A stretch of 64,000 nucleotides of DNA, taken from contig NZ_CP038799.1 of the NCBI RefSeq assembly GCF_012223425.1, positions 2,976,001 to 3,040,000 on the forward strand, written 5' to 3'. The stretch is from Mycolicibacterium frederiksbergense (lineage in GTDB: Bacteria; Actinomycetota; Actinomycetes; Mycobacteriales; Mycobacteriaceae). The notes beneath the pieces were generated by a model. It ran no database searches. It was not told where the DNA came from and saw only the letters and a list, made by a program, of their open reading frames with translations. Positions 43,549 to 50,682 of this stretch are shown here, piece after piece. Within the stretch, counting starts at the first letter, position 1. Each line of letters begins with the position of its first letter. The translations under genes were made by a program, and so were the position numbers.

Positions 43549-44144
43549 GGTGTGCCCGCCCGCAGCAGCTCACGATCCAGTGCGGCGATCTGCCGGTAGC
43601 CGGTTTCGGTGCCCTGCTGTGCCCCGTAGCTGACGCCGTTGAACGTGTCGGCCGCATAACCGAATTCGGCTTCCAGGTCGGGCCGCGCCGCGGCGGCGTC
43701 GTGGGCCAGCTCGGTCGCCGTGCGACCGGGCACCGCATCCAGGAAGCCCGTCTCCTCGAGCCCACGCGCCACCGCGCGTAACCGGTGCCGGATGGCCAGC
43801 GCCCAATCGCCTTGTGCAGCACACCTCTCGGCCTCGGCGCGGTGTTGTGCGGCGCTGAGGTCATGGCCACCGAACAGCGAGCGTGCCGATCCGCGATTCG
43901 TGCGCATGGTGCGCCGGGCGATCCGGATCGCCACGAAGACCGCCACGGCGATGACGGTCAGCAGCAGCGCCAGGGTGATCCAACCGCCCGGTAACCACGA
44001 TCCGTTCGTGAAGACCTTGTAGAGGATCTCGTCGAGCCAGGCCAGCAGTTGTTCGGTCAGTGACGGTCGGGGATAGATCGGCTTGCCGAGTTCGCGCTGG
44101 GCAGCATCGTGCGCGGCGTCGCCGTCGATGTTGATACCGGTCAC
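43545..44144 (-). CDS. DUF4129 membrane protein, Rv3690-like
   Basis: A 199-residue single-pass protein: membrane helix at about residues 53-74 (GGWITLALLLTVIAVAVFVAI), then a cytoplasmic DUF4129 domain (AERCAAQGDWALAIRHRLRAVARGLEETGFL, RTATELAHDAAAARPDL). In many bacteria this domain is at the end of transglutaminase-like proteins next to MoxR and DUF58. It overlaps the DUF4350 gene by 4 bases. The upstream membrane gene ends one base before it. Confidence 0.83.
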   Translation of the reverse strand: MTGINIDGDAAHDAAQRELGKPIYPRPSLTEQLLAWLDEILYKVFTNGSWLPGGWITLALLLTVIAVAVFVAIRIARRTMRTNRGSARSLFGGHDLSAAQHRAEAERCAAQGDWALAIRHRLRAVARGLEETGFLDAVPGRTATELAHDAAAARPDLEAEFGYAADTFNGVSYGAQQGTETGYRQIAALDRELLRAGTP

Positions 44145-44145
44145 G

Positions 44146-45213
44146 TCAGGGCCGTCGGGTCAGCCACAGGTAGTCGGTGGAATCGGCGGGGGAGGCCGGA
44201 CCGATACCGGCGCCGGTCTGCAGCACGAGGTCGAAGGCCTCGGCGCGGATGCGGCGATCGGTGTACTGCAGTACCACCACCCCGGCGGTGAACGGGGCGG
44301 TGAGGATCTGCCCGATCGCGCCGCCGATGGAGGCGAGCGCCAGCCCGGCCAGTGCGGTGCCGGCCGAACCGCCCATGATGATCAGCGCCTGCGATCCGAG
44401 GCTGAACGGCATGGCGACCGCCCCGGAGATGAGCCCGGCGACCAGCACCGCCAGCAGCCGGATACCGAGAACTCGCCAGAAGTCATGGCGCACCAGGGCA
44501 AAGGACCGCTCGATCGCGGCGAGGACGGGGAGTCGCTCCAGCACGATCAGGGTGGGCGCGAAGCTGAGCTTGGTGAACAGGAATGCCAGCGCCACAACCG
44601 AACCGAGCACCAGTGGCAAGCCCACGGCGAATGCGAACCAGCCGTTCAGGGCGAATGCGACCGCGGTGATGACCCCGGCGACCGCCGCCACCAGCAGGAC
44701 AGCACCCAACGATTCCAGCGCGGCGTAGACCAGCAGCGCGAGCAGTCTGCCCTTCACCCGCTGCCATGCCTCGGCGATGGTGATGGGCGAGCCGAACACC
44801 GCCCGGCCGACGATCACCGTGAGCAGTCCGCTGAGCAGAATCGTCGAGATCCAGGTGGCCAGACCACCGGCCAGAGCGCCGAGGACGGACCCGACCAGGA
44901 TCGAGACGTCGGGATCAGGGCCGGTCAGATTCGGCGGCTCCAGGATCCCGCTGGCGGCCAACGGCCCGAACTGCAGAAGCAGGGCCAACAATTGGGCGAT
45001 GACGACGACGATGGCGGTGACGCCCAGGGTGGTCTTCGGGTTGGCCCGGATATATGCGAAGGCTCCGTTGAAGATGTCGGACAGGTTCAGCGGGCGCAGC
45101 GCGATGATGCCGGGCTTGATGGGCGGCTGATAGTACGGCGGCGGTTGGTGGTATGTGGGGTAGGGAGGCGGTGGCGGGTAGTACGGGTAGTACCCGCCTG
45201 CGTCGCTACTCAT
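44146..45213 (-). CDS. Multi-pass membrane protein, Rv3689-like
   Basis: A 355-residue protein starting with a Tyr/Pro-rich cytoplasmic segment (GGYYPYYPPPPPYPTYHQ) and then six or more membrane helices with LRPLNLSDIFNGAFAYIRANPKTTLG, the hallmark of the glycerophosphodiester phosphodiesterase membrane-domain family. No phosphodiesterase catalytic domain is present. It is the first gene of the minus-strand operon leading to DUF58. Role unknown, presumably within the same envelope system. Confidence 0.82.
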   Translation of the reverse strand: MSSDAGGYYPYYPPPPPYPTYHQPPPYYQPPIKPGIIALRPLNLSDIFNGAFAYIRANPKTTLGVTAIVVVIAQLLALLLQFGPLAASGILEPPNLTGPDPDVSILVGSVLGALAGGLATWISTILLSGLLTVIVGRAVFGSPITIAEAWQRVKGRLLALLVYAALESLGAVLLVAAVAGVITAVAFALNGWFAFAVGLPLVLGSVVALAFLFTKLSFAPTLIVLERLPVLAAIERSFALVRHDFWRVLGIRLLAVLVAGLISGAVAMPFSLGSQALIIMGGSAGTALAGLALASIGGAIGQILTAPFTAGVVVLQYTDRRIRAEAFDLVLQTGAGIGPASPADSTDYLWLTRRP

Positions 45214-45247
45214 GGTTCCATCCTGTCATTGGCGTAGCGTCGCAGCC

Positions 45248-45712
45248 ATGTCGGAATTGAAGGCCAGGCTGCGGACCGATCTGACTGCGGCGATGAAGGC
45301 CCAGGACAAACTGCGCACCGCGACGTTGCGCATGTTGCTGGCATCGATCCAGTCCGAAGAGGTTTCGGGCAAACAGGCCCATGAGCTCTCCGACGAGGAT
45401 GTGCTGAAGGTGCTGGCGCGGGAGGCGAAGAAACGCGGTGAGGCCGCCGAGATCTACACCCAGAACGGGCGCGGTGAGCTGGCGGCCAACGAGCACGCCG
45501 AGGCCCGGGTCATCGACGAGTACCTGCCCACACCGTTGACCGATGCCGAGTTGGCCGATGTGGTGGACACCGCGCTGGCCCAGGTCGCCGAGGAACTCGG
45601 TGAGCGGCCCGGGGCCAGGCAGATGGGTCAGGTGATGAGGGCGGCCACCATCATCGCCGCCGGCAAGGCCGACGGGGCCCGGTTATCCGCGGCGGTGAAG
45701 GCTCGCCTGTAG
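45248..45712 (+). CDS. GatB/YqeY domain protein
   Basis: A 154-residue YqeY-type protein (LKARLRTDLTAAMKAQDKLRTATLRMLLASIQSEEV, YTQNGRGELAANEHAEARVIDEYLP, ARQMGQVMRAATIIAAGKADG). The domain is shared with the tail of the GatB amidotransferase and may bind tRNA, but the single-domain proteins have no proven role. ATG 45248 starts the conserved MSELKARL; 12 more residues are possible upstream. It has the length of Rv3688c and ends the conserved block. Confidence 0.87.
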   Translation: MSELKARLRTDLTAAMKAQDKLRTATLRMLLASIQSEEVSGKQAHELSDEDVLKVLAREAKKRGEAAEIYTQNGRGELAANEHAEARVIDEYLPTPLTDAELADVVDTALAQVAEELGERPGARQMGQVMRAATIIAAGKADGARLSAAVKARL

Positions 45713-45928
45713 CTCCGCGTGGGCGCGGCGCTCGACGAGCAGCGCGACGTAGTCGCGGACCGTGCTGGTGATGAAGTGTTTGTGGGCCTGCGCGACGGTG
45801 GCACTGACCTGCTCCGCGGGCACATCGGTGAAACGTTTCATGAGGCGGTCTTGGACGTTCGCGATCTGTTCACCTTCATCGATCTTGAGCACAGCAAGAT
45901 CTTTGTTGACCGTCGACGAACTGGTCAA
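45683..45928 (-). CDS. Three-helix bundle dimerization domain protein
   Basis: A small 81-residue protein of three helices (IDEGEQIANVQDRLMKRFTD, PAEQVSATVAQAHKHFITS, VRDYVALLVERRAHAELQA). It resembles a family of small actinobacterial proteins annotated as three-helix bundle dimerization domains, with no known function. It converges on yqeY and overlaps it by 30 bases. Confidence 0.7.
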   Translation of the reverse strand: MTSSSTVNKDLAVLKIDEGEQIANVQDRLMKRFTDVPAEQVSATVAQAHKHFITSTVRDYVALLVERRAHAELQASLHRRG

Positions 45929-45949
45929 ATCGGTGCGGCGCGTCTTTGC

Positions 45950-46780
45950 TCACACGCGGTCAGGAACACCTCCCGGGTCGCTGGTTTCCGGCCCGCCGAG
46001 CCGCCACAGGGCCTGCTGGCTGGTGTTGGCGATCAGCGAGCCGTTCTCGTCGTACAACCCGCCGACGACCAGTCCGCGGGAGTGGCTGTTGCCCAGCGAG
46101 TCGACCTCATAGCGGTGCCAGGCATCGGGGCGGAACGGCCGGTGAAACCACACCGAATGGTCCAGGCTGGCGGCGTAGCCGACGTCCTCACCGACCGGGG
46201 TGCCGGGCGGACGTGCGGCGGGCACCGGGCCCAGGTCCGACATGTAGGTCAGGGTGCAGGCCCGGATCAGCGGATCGTCTTCGATCCGGTCGCGGGTGCG
46301 GATCCAGAACGGCGGGACCGCGAACGGGGAGTCGTCGTCGGGATTGCACCGCAGTTCGAACCGGTCGACCACGTCCAGGTCCGGGTTCTTCGCGATGGCG
46401 TCGTCGAATTCGACGCCGGGCGCCCGCGGCGGGAACCAGTCCGCGCCCGGTTCATCGAGGTGGAAGGACGCGATCATCTCCAGGATGACCTTGCCCTGCT
46501 GGCGGGCGGTGACCCGGCGGGTGTCGAAGGACCGGCCATCGCGGGTGCGCTCGACCTGCAGTTCGACATCGACCCCGTGCTGTCCACCGCGGACGAAGTA
46601 GGCGTGCAGCGATTGCGGCCGCTTGTCGGGATCGACGGTCGCGCCCGCGGCGCCCAGCGACTGGGCGGCGATGAGTCCGCCGAACAGCCGCGCCCCCGGC
46701 CCGCTCCACTGCGGGGCGATGAACACATCGCCGTCGCGGTCGAAGTCGAGCAGGCCGGCGATCCAGCTCGTGGTGGTCAT
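45950..46780 (-). CDS. Acyl-CoA thioesterase II (TesB family)
   Basis: Hydrolyses acyl-CoA to free acid and CoA. The 276-residue double-hotdog protein shows RLFGGLIAAQSLGAA, the substrate loop SLHAYFVRGG, the IEVERTRDGRSF-like VERTRDGRSFDTRRV and C-terminal SLDHSVWFHRPFRPDAWHRYEVDS with the catalytic aspartate region. Twenty-one bases separate it from the three-helix protein downstream. Length and motifs are normal for TesB. Confidence 0.88.
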   Translation of the reverse strand: MTTTSWIAGLLDFDRDGDVFIAPQWSGPGARLFGGLIAAQSLGAAGATVDPDKRPQSLHAYFVRGGQHGVDVELQVERTRDGRSFDTRRVTARQQGKVILEMIASFHLDEPGADWFPPRAPGVEFDDAIAKNPDLDVVDRFELRCNPDDDSPFAVPPFWIRTRDRIEDDPLIRACTLTYMSDLGPVPAARPPGTPVGEDVGYAASLDHSVWFHRPFRPDAWHRYEVDSLGNSHSRGLVVGGLYDENGSLIANTSQQALWRLGGPETSDPGGVPDRV

Positions 46781-46850
46781 ACTCGGACCGTATCAACCGC
46801 TTGGTTGGGCCCCGGCGGGGGTGGACGCCACCGGGCAGCGCAAGCCCATC

Positions 46851-46867
46851 TTCATCAGATCTTTATC
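46851..46867 (+). promoter_or_regulatory. OmpR-type direct repeat upstream of the DUF305 lipoprotein
   Basis: TTCATC and TTTATC are spaced 11 bases apart, the helical-turn spacing typical for OmpR/PhoB-type response regulators. It stands 74 bases before the ATG of the copper-type lipoprotein, whose cluster encodes such a regulator. Short and AT-biased, so it may be chance. Confidence 0.35.
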
Positions 46868-46940
46868 GGACGTCGAGCCGACCCATACCCGGGCGTCCGA
46901 CGCTGAAGAGGTCACAGTGTGTACCCAGAAGGGATGTGCG

Positions 46941-47621
46941 ATGCAGCGTCATCGGTATGGATACGGGGTCGCGGCGCTGACTGCGTCGGCTCTGTTCGTC
47001 AGTGCCTGTTCGGGGACGGCGAGCACCGGCGAGGCATCGTCTGTCACCACGTCGGTGTCGACATCGGCCAGTGCTTCGGCCGACGCCGGCACGCACAACG
47101 ATGCCGACGTGGCATTTGCGCAGGGCATGATCCCGCACCACGAGCAGGCGATCGAGATGAGCGACATGCTCCTCTGGAAGCAGGGTGTGGATCCTGCGGT
47201 GGTCTCGTTGGCCGACACGATCAAGGGCGCTCAGGCGCCCGAGATCGAGACGATGCAGGGTTGGTTGCAGCAGTGGGGCGTCCCGGCTGCACCCGCGACG
47301 AGCGGTGCCGATATGCCCGGCCACAACATGCCCGGTCACGACATGTCGGGCGGGGGCGGTATGGGCGATATGCCGGGTATGGGTGGCGGCGGTCACGGCA
47401 TGATGTCCGAAGCCGACATGGCGGCGCTGCAGAACGCGCAGGGCGCCGAGGCCGGGCGGTTGTTCTTGGAGCAGATGATCACGCACCACGAGGGCGCCAT
47501 CGTGATGGCCCAGCAGGAAATCGACAACGGCCAGTTCCCGGCGGCCGTCGACATGGCGCGCAGCATCGTCTCGTCGCAACAAGCGGAGATCGAGAAGATG
47601 CGGACCCTGCTCGCCGAGTAG
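46941..47621 (+). CDS. DUF305 lipoprotein, probable copper-binding
   Basis: A 226-residue lipoprotein (lipobox VSAC, mature from Cys22). Two DUF305 halves carry FAQGMIPHHEQAIEMSDM and FLEQMITHHEGAIVMAQQEI; between them is a Met/His/Gly-rich linker (MPGHNMPGHDMSGGGG, GGGHGMM) suited to copper binding. DUF305 proteins are common in copper-resistance loci. ATG 46941 follows AGAAGGGA with six bases. It converges with the histidine kinase and sits in the same island as a copper P-type ATPase. Confidence 0.85.
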   Translation: MQRHRYGYGVAALTASALFVSACSGTASTGEASSVTTSVSTSASASADAGTHNDADVAFAQGMIPHHEQAIEMSDMLLWKQGVDPAVVSLADTIKGAQAPEIETMQGWLQQWGVPAAPATSGADMPGHNMPGHDMSGGGGMGDMPGMGGGGHGMMSEADMAALQNAQGAEAGRLFLEQMITHHEGAIVMAQQEIDNGQFPAAVDMARSIVSSQQAEIEKMRTLLAE

Positions 47622-47634
47622 GACGCCCGGCGGC

Positions 47635-48783
47635 TCAGCGGGCGGCGGCGGATATGGGCAGGTCGACCGTGAAGGTCGCGCCGGTCCCGGGTCCCGCGCT
47701 GGACACCGAGATGGTTCCGCCGTGCGCTTCGACGAGGGCTTTCGCGATGGCGAGACCGAGGCCGGCCCCGCCGTGCTCACGGTCGCGGGCGGCGTCCGCG
47801 CGGTAGAACCGTTCGAAGATCTTGGGCTGGTGTTCGGTGGCGATGCCTTCGCCGTTGTCGGCGACGGCGATCGACACGCTGTCGCCGACGCGGGTGCAAC
47901 TCAGCTGGACGGAGCCTCCGGGTGGTGTGTGGAGCAGGGCGTTGTCGAGGAGGTTGGCGAGCACCTGCGCCAGCCGTTGTTCGTCAGCCCAGAGGGCCGG
48001 AAGCGCGGGGTGCCGGCTCAGGCCGACACCCACCCCCTTGCTGTCGTAGCGCGCCTGGGCGGCGGCGATGCAGCGACGGGCAACAGCGCCGGCGTCGATC
48101 AGGCTGTGCGTCAGAGAAAATGAGCTCTCCTCGGCTCTGGCGAGTGCGGCCACATCGTCGGAGAAGCGCACCAGCCTGCTGGTTTGGTCGCGCAGCATGG
48201 CCGCGGTCTCGGGTGTCAGGGTGCGGACGCCGTCTTCGAGTGCCTCCATGTAGGCCTCCAGTACGGCCACCGGGGTTCGGATTTCGTGTGCGAGGTCGCC
48301 GAACAATCGTTGTCGCGTCGAGTCGACGGTCTGCAGGCGGGACGCCATCTGGTTGAAGGCAATGGCGAGTGCGTCGAAGTCGTCGCCGAGGCGCGGTGGC
48401 GCGACTCGGGTGTCGTACCTGCCCAAGGTCACCGCCCTGGCTGCCGAGGCGACCTCGGTGACCGAGCGCTGCAGACGCCGGCTGACGTAGAAGCTGACGG
48501 CCAACGCGACCAACGCCGACACCGCCACCGCGACCCCGATCGAGATGACGGTGGCGTAGCCATAGGCCTCTTCGGCGTGGACTTCCTCGGCGGAATCTGC
48601 CGGCACCCCGGCTCGGTGCAGGTGCTCGCGGAACAGCGGCGGGCCGACGATGGCGGCCACGGCGGTGGTTGTCAGGGCGCCGGTGATCACCACGATGGCT
48701 TGAGCGGCCAGCAGTCGCAGTCCGATGCCGGGACGGTGAGACCGGCGTCGTTCGGGCGATCTGAGCTGTGGGTCTGCGGTCAT
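47635..48783 (-). CDS. Membrane sensor histidine kinase
   Basis: A 382-residue OmpR-class kinase: membrane helices at about 23-45 and 80-100, short external loop (REHLHRAGVPADSAEEVHAEEAY) with several His and acidic residues, HAMP domain, HisKA with His166 (GDLAHEIRTPVAVLEAYM) and ATPase domain (LANLLDNALLHTPPGG, VADNGEGI, GAGLGLAIAKALVEAHGG). The neighbours suggest a metal or envelope stress signal, perhaps copper. ATG 48783 overlaps the regulator stop. The signal is inferred. Confidence 0.87.
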   Translation of the reverse strand: MTADPQLRSPERRRSHRPGIGLRLLAAQAIVVITGALTTTAVAAIVGPPLFREHLHRAGVPADSAEEVHAEEAYGYATVISIGVAVAVSALVALAVSFYVSRRLQRSVTEVASAARAVTLGRYDTRVAPPRLGDDFDALAIAFNQMASRLQTVDSTRQRLFGDLAHEIRTPVAVLEAYMEALEDGVRTLTPETAAMLRDQTSRLVRFSDDVAALARAEESSFSLTHSLIDAGAVARRCIAAAQARYDSKGVGVGLSRHPALPALWADEQRLAQVLANLLDNALLHTPPGGSVQLSCTRVGDSVSIAVADNGEGIATEHQPKIFERFYRADAARDREHGGAGLGLAIAKALVEAHGGTISVSSAGPGTGATFTVDLPISAAAR

Positions 48784-49511
48784 TGTCCGGAGCCCATGCG
48801 GTATCCGACCCCACGCACCGTGGTGATGTATCGCGGTTGGGCGGCATCGTCGCCGAGCTTGCGTCGAAGATGTCCGATGTGGACGTCGACGAGGTGCTCG
48901 TTGCCCACCCACGGGCCGTCTCGCACGATCTCGAGCAGTTGACGGCGACTGAGGACCACGCCCGGGCGGCCCGACAGAACTTCGAGGATGTCGAACTCCG
49001 TGCGGGTCAACAGGATCGGCTCACCATCGACGTGCACCTCGCGGGCCGCCACATCGATGATCAGCAGCCCGAACCGCCGAGGTGGCACCTGCTGGGATTC
49101 GGAGGTGGCCGTCGTGGCGTGCAGCAGGCGTGGGCGACGCAGCATGGCTCGGATGCGCGCGACGAGCTCGCGTGGGCTGAAGGGTTTGGTGATGTAGTCG
49201 TCGGCCCCGACGGTGAGGCCGAGGACGGTGTCGATCTCGGCGTCGCGGGCGGTGAGCATCACGACGTAGGCGTCGGAGAAGGTACGCAGCTGGCGGCACA
49301 CTTCCAGGCCGTCGATGCCGGGCAGACCGAGGTCGAGGATGACGACGTCGGGATCCAATTCGCGCGCCACGGCGATGGCATCGATGCCGTTGTCGGCGAC
49401 GATGGCCTCGAACTGCTCGCGTCGCAGATAGCTGGCCACCACCTCGGCCAGCGGCACCTCATCGTCGACGACGAGGGCGCGGTACCCCTTCGCGTGCTCC
49501 ATGGTGTTCAT
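48780..49511 (-). CDS. OmpR-family response regulator
   Basis: A 243-residue regulator: receiver domain (VVDDE, phosphoacceptor Asp60 in VVILDLGLPG, ITKPF lysine) and winged-helix DNA-binding domain (RTEFDILEVLSGRPGVVLSRRQLLEIV, VDVHIGHLRRKLGD, YITTVRGVGYRM). Three in-frame starts are close: 49535, 49511 and 49502; none has a clear ribosome site and I chose the middle one. It is co-translated with the kinase. Confidence 0.86.
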   Translation of the reverse strand: MNTMEHAKGYRALVVDDEVPLAEVVASYLRREQFEAIVADNGIDAIAVARELDPDVVILDLGLPGIDGLEVCRQLRTFSDAYVVMLTARDAEIDTVLGLTVGADDYITKPFSPRELVARIRAMLRRPRLLHATTATSESQQVPPRRFGLLIIDVAAREVHVDGEPILLTRTEFDILEVLSGRPGVVLSRRQLLEIVRDGPWVGNEHLVDVHIGHLRRKLGDDAAQPRYITTVRGVGYRMGSGQ

Positions 49512-49555
49512 GGTGCCCGCCGGTGGCGTGATCATGGGCGGATCGTCATGCAGGC

Positions 49556-50299
49556 TCAACTTTCGATGATGCGCACGGCATGCGGGGTCATGCCCGCCAT
49601 GCGCACCGGTGACACCTTGACGGGCACGCCCGTCTGCTGTGCCTCGATCATTCGGCCCCCGCCGAGGTAAATGGCTTCGTGTTGTCCGCCGCCGGGTCCC
49701 CAGAACAGCAAATCGCCGCGTTGTGCTTCGGACAGGGGAACTTTGCGGCCGGCCCCGTATTGGTCGCCGGAGTAGCGCGGCAGCAGCACCCCCACGCCGG
49801 CGAAAGCGAATCGGGTGAGCCCGGAGCAGTCGAATCCGACAGTTCCGGCGCCCTGGTTGACTCCGCGGCTGGGGCCATCGAGAGTGCCTCCACCCCAGGA
49901 GTAGGGCACGCCGAGCTGAGTGCCTGCTCGGCGGATCACGTGCTCGATGGCCTGTGCGCCATACAGTCGGTTGCTGCGGATACTCGTCGCCGGGCTCGAC
50001 GGGGAACCGAGGATGCCCAGGCCACTCAAGAAACGCCGGCCCATGTTGACAGCGGTCTGCGTTGCCGCGGCGCTCGCCTGCAACGACGCATTGGCAATGG
50101 CGACGGGGTCGCCTGGAGCGCCGGCGCTGACCACCTTGGGTAGCAGAGGATCCCAGTGTCCACCGGTGTGTTCCGCTGTTGCGGACGGTGCACACAGGAC
50201 CACCCCCAACGTAGCGGCTGCGCAGATTGCCATGAGACGTCGTCGGTGGCTGCGGGCAGGTGACGGCACCGAGCGTGCACGTCGAATACCGAATCTCAC
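49556..50299 (-). CDS. RipA/RipB-like NlpC/P60 peptidoglycan hydrolase
   Basis: Secreted cysteine peptidase of 247 residues. A signal peptide (MAICAAATLGVVLCAPSATA) is followed by a short linker and the NlpC/P60 domain with RGVNQGAGTVGFDCSGLTRF. The catalytic residues Cys158, His207 and Glu219 keep exactly the spacings I recall for RipA (383, 432, 444). RipA-type enzymes cut between D-glutamate and diaminopimelate in the stem peptide. It lacks the long coiled N-terminus of RipA, so it is RipB-sized. It lies upstream of the two-component genes on the same strand, 44 bases away. Confidence 0.86.
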   Translation of the reverse strand: MRFGIRRARSVPSPARSHRRRLMAICAAATLGVVLCAPSATAEHTGGHWDPLLPKVVSAGAPGDPVAIANASLQASAAATQTAVNMGRRFLSGLGILGSPSSPATSIRSNRLYGAQAIEHVIRRAGTQLGVPYSWGGGTLDGPSRGVNQGAGTVGFDCSGLTRFAFAGVGVLLPRYSGDQYGAGRKVPLSEAQRGDLLFWGPGGGQHEAIYLGGGRMIEAQQTGVPVKVSPVRMAGMTPHAVRIIES

Positions 50300-50379
50300 A
50301 TCGTTCTCCCTCGTGCCTCACCGGTGATGTGTTGTCGCGCCACTGCGGCTCTCGCGGATTCAAAGGTGTGACAACAAAG

Positions 50380-50396
50380 TACGTACTGAGTACGTA
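50380..50396. promoter_or_regulatory. Perfect dyad in the hydrolase / copper ATPase intergenic region
   Basis: TACGTAC-TGA-GTACGTA, 7-base arms. It is 81 bases upstream of the hydrolase ATG and about 290 bases upstream of the ATPase. The 383-base region 50300-50682 contains no gene; it holds this dyad and the CsoR-type operator. Binding protein unknown. Confidence 0.5.
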
Positions 50397-50589
50397 GATC
50401 ACACTAGTTCACATTGGTCACATTGGAAACAGGGGGTTCCGAATTCCCGTGATGAAATTCTTTGCACCAGAACTGATGTGAGCATGCGCGGAGTCGGCCC
50501 GGTCGGCGGCGGATCCTGTACTTCCGCTATTTCTTCGGTGAAGATTCCGTAAAGGTGAGGATTGCCCGGTACCCGGGGTATATGTTGGG

Positions 50590-50614
50590 AGATATACCCG
50601 GTAGGGGTATATCT
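50590..50614 (+). promoter_or_regulatory. CsoR-type copper operator upstream of the P-type ATPase
   Basis: Perfect inverted repeat AGATATACCC-N5-GGGTATATCT with centre GGTAG. It matches the shape of CsoR operators (TACCC then GGGTA with AT-rich flanks). A degenerate second copy, TACCCGGGGTATA, lies just before at 50570-50582. No csoR gene is in the window, so the repressor would act from elsewhere. Confidence 0.7.
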
Positions 50615-50682
50615 GGAATGGGGACGTGCGGATCCTCGGCGAAGCATCATCGAACCGCTGGTCGACGAAGAGCGGGACGGAT

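Noticed and set aside
44083..45237. 384-codon plus-strand frame opposite the multi-pass membrane protein
   Set aside because: Hydrophilic repeat-like translation produced by the reverse complement of membrane-helix codons.
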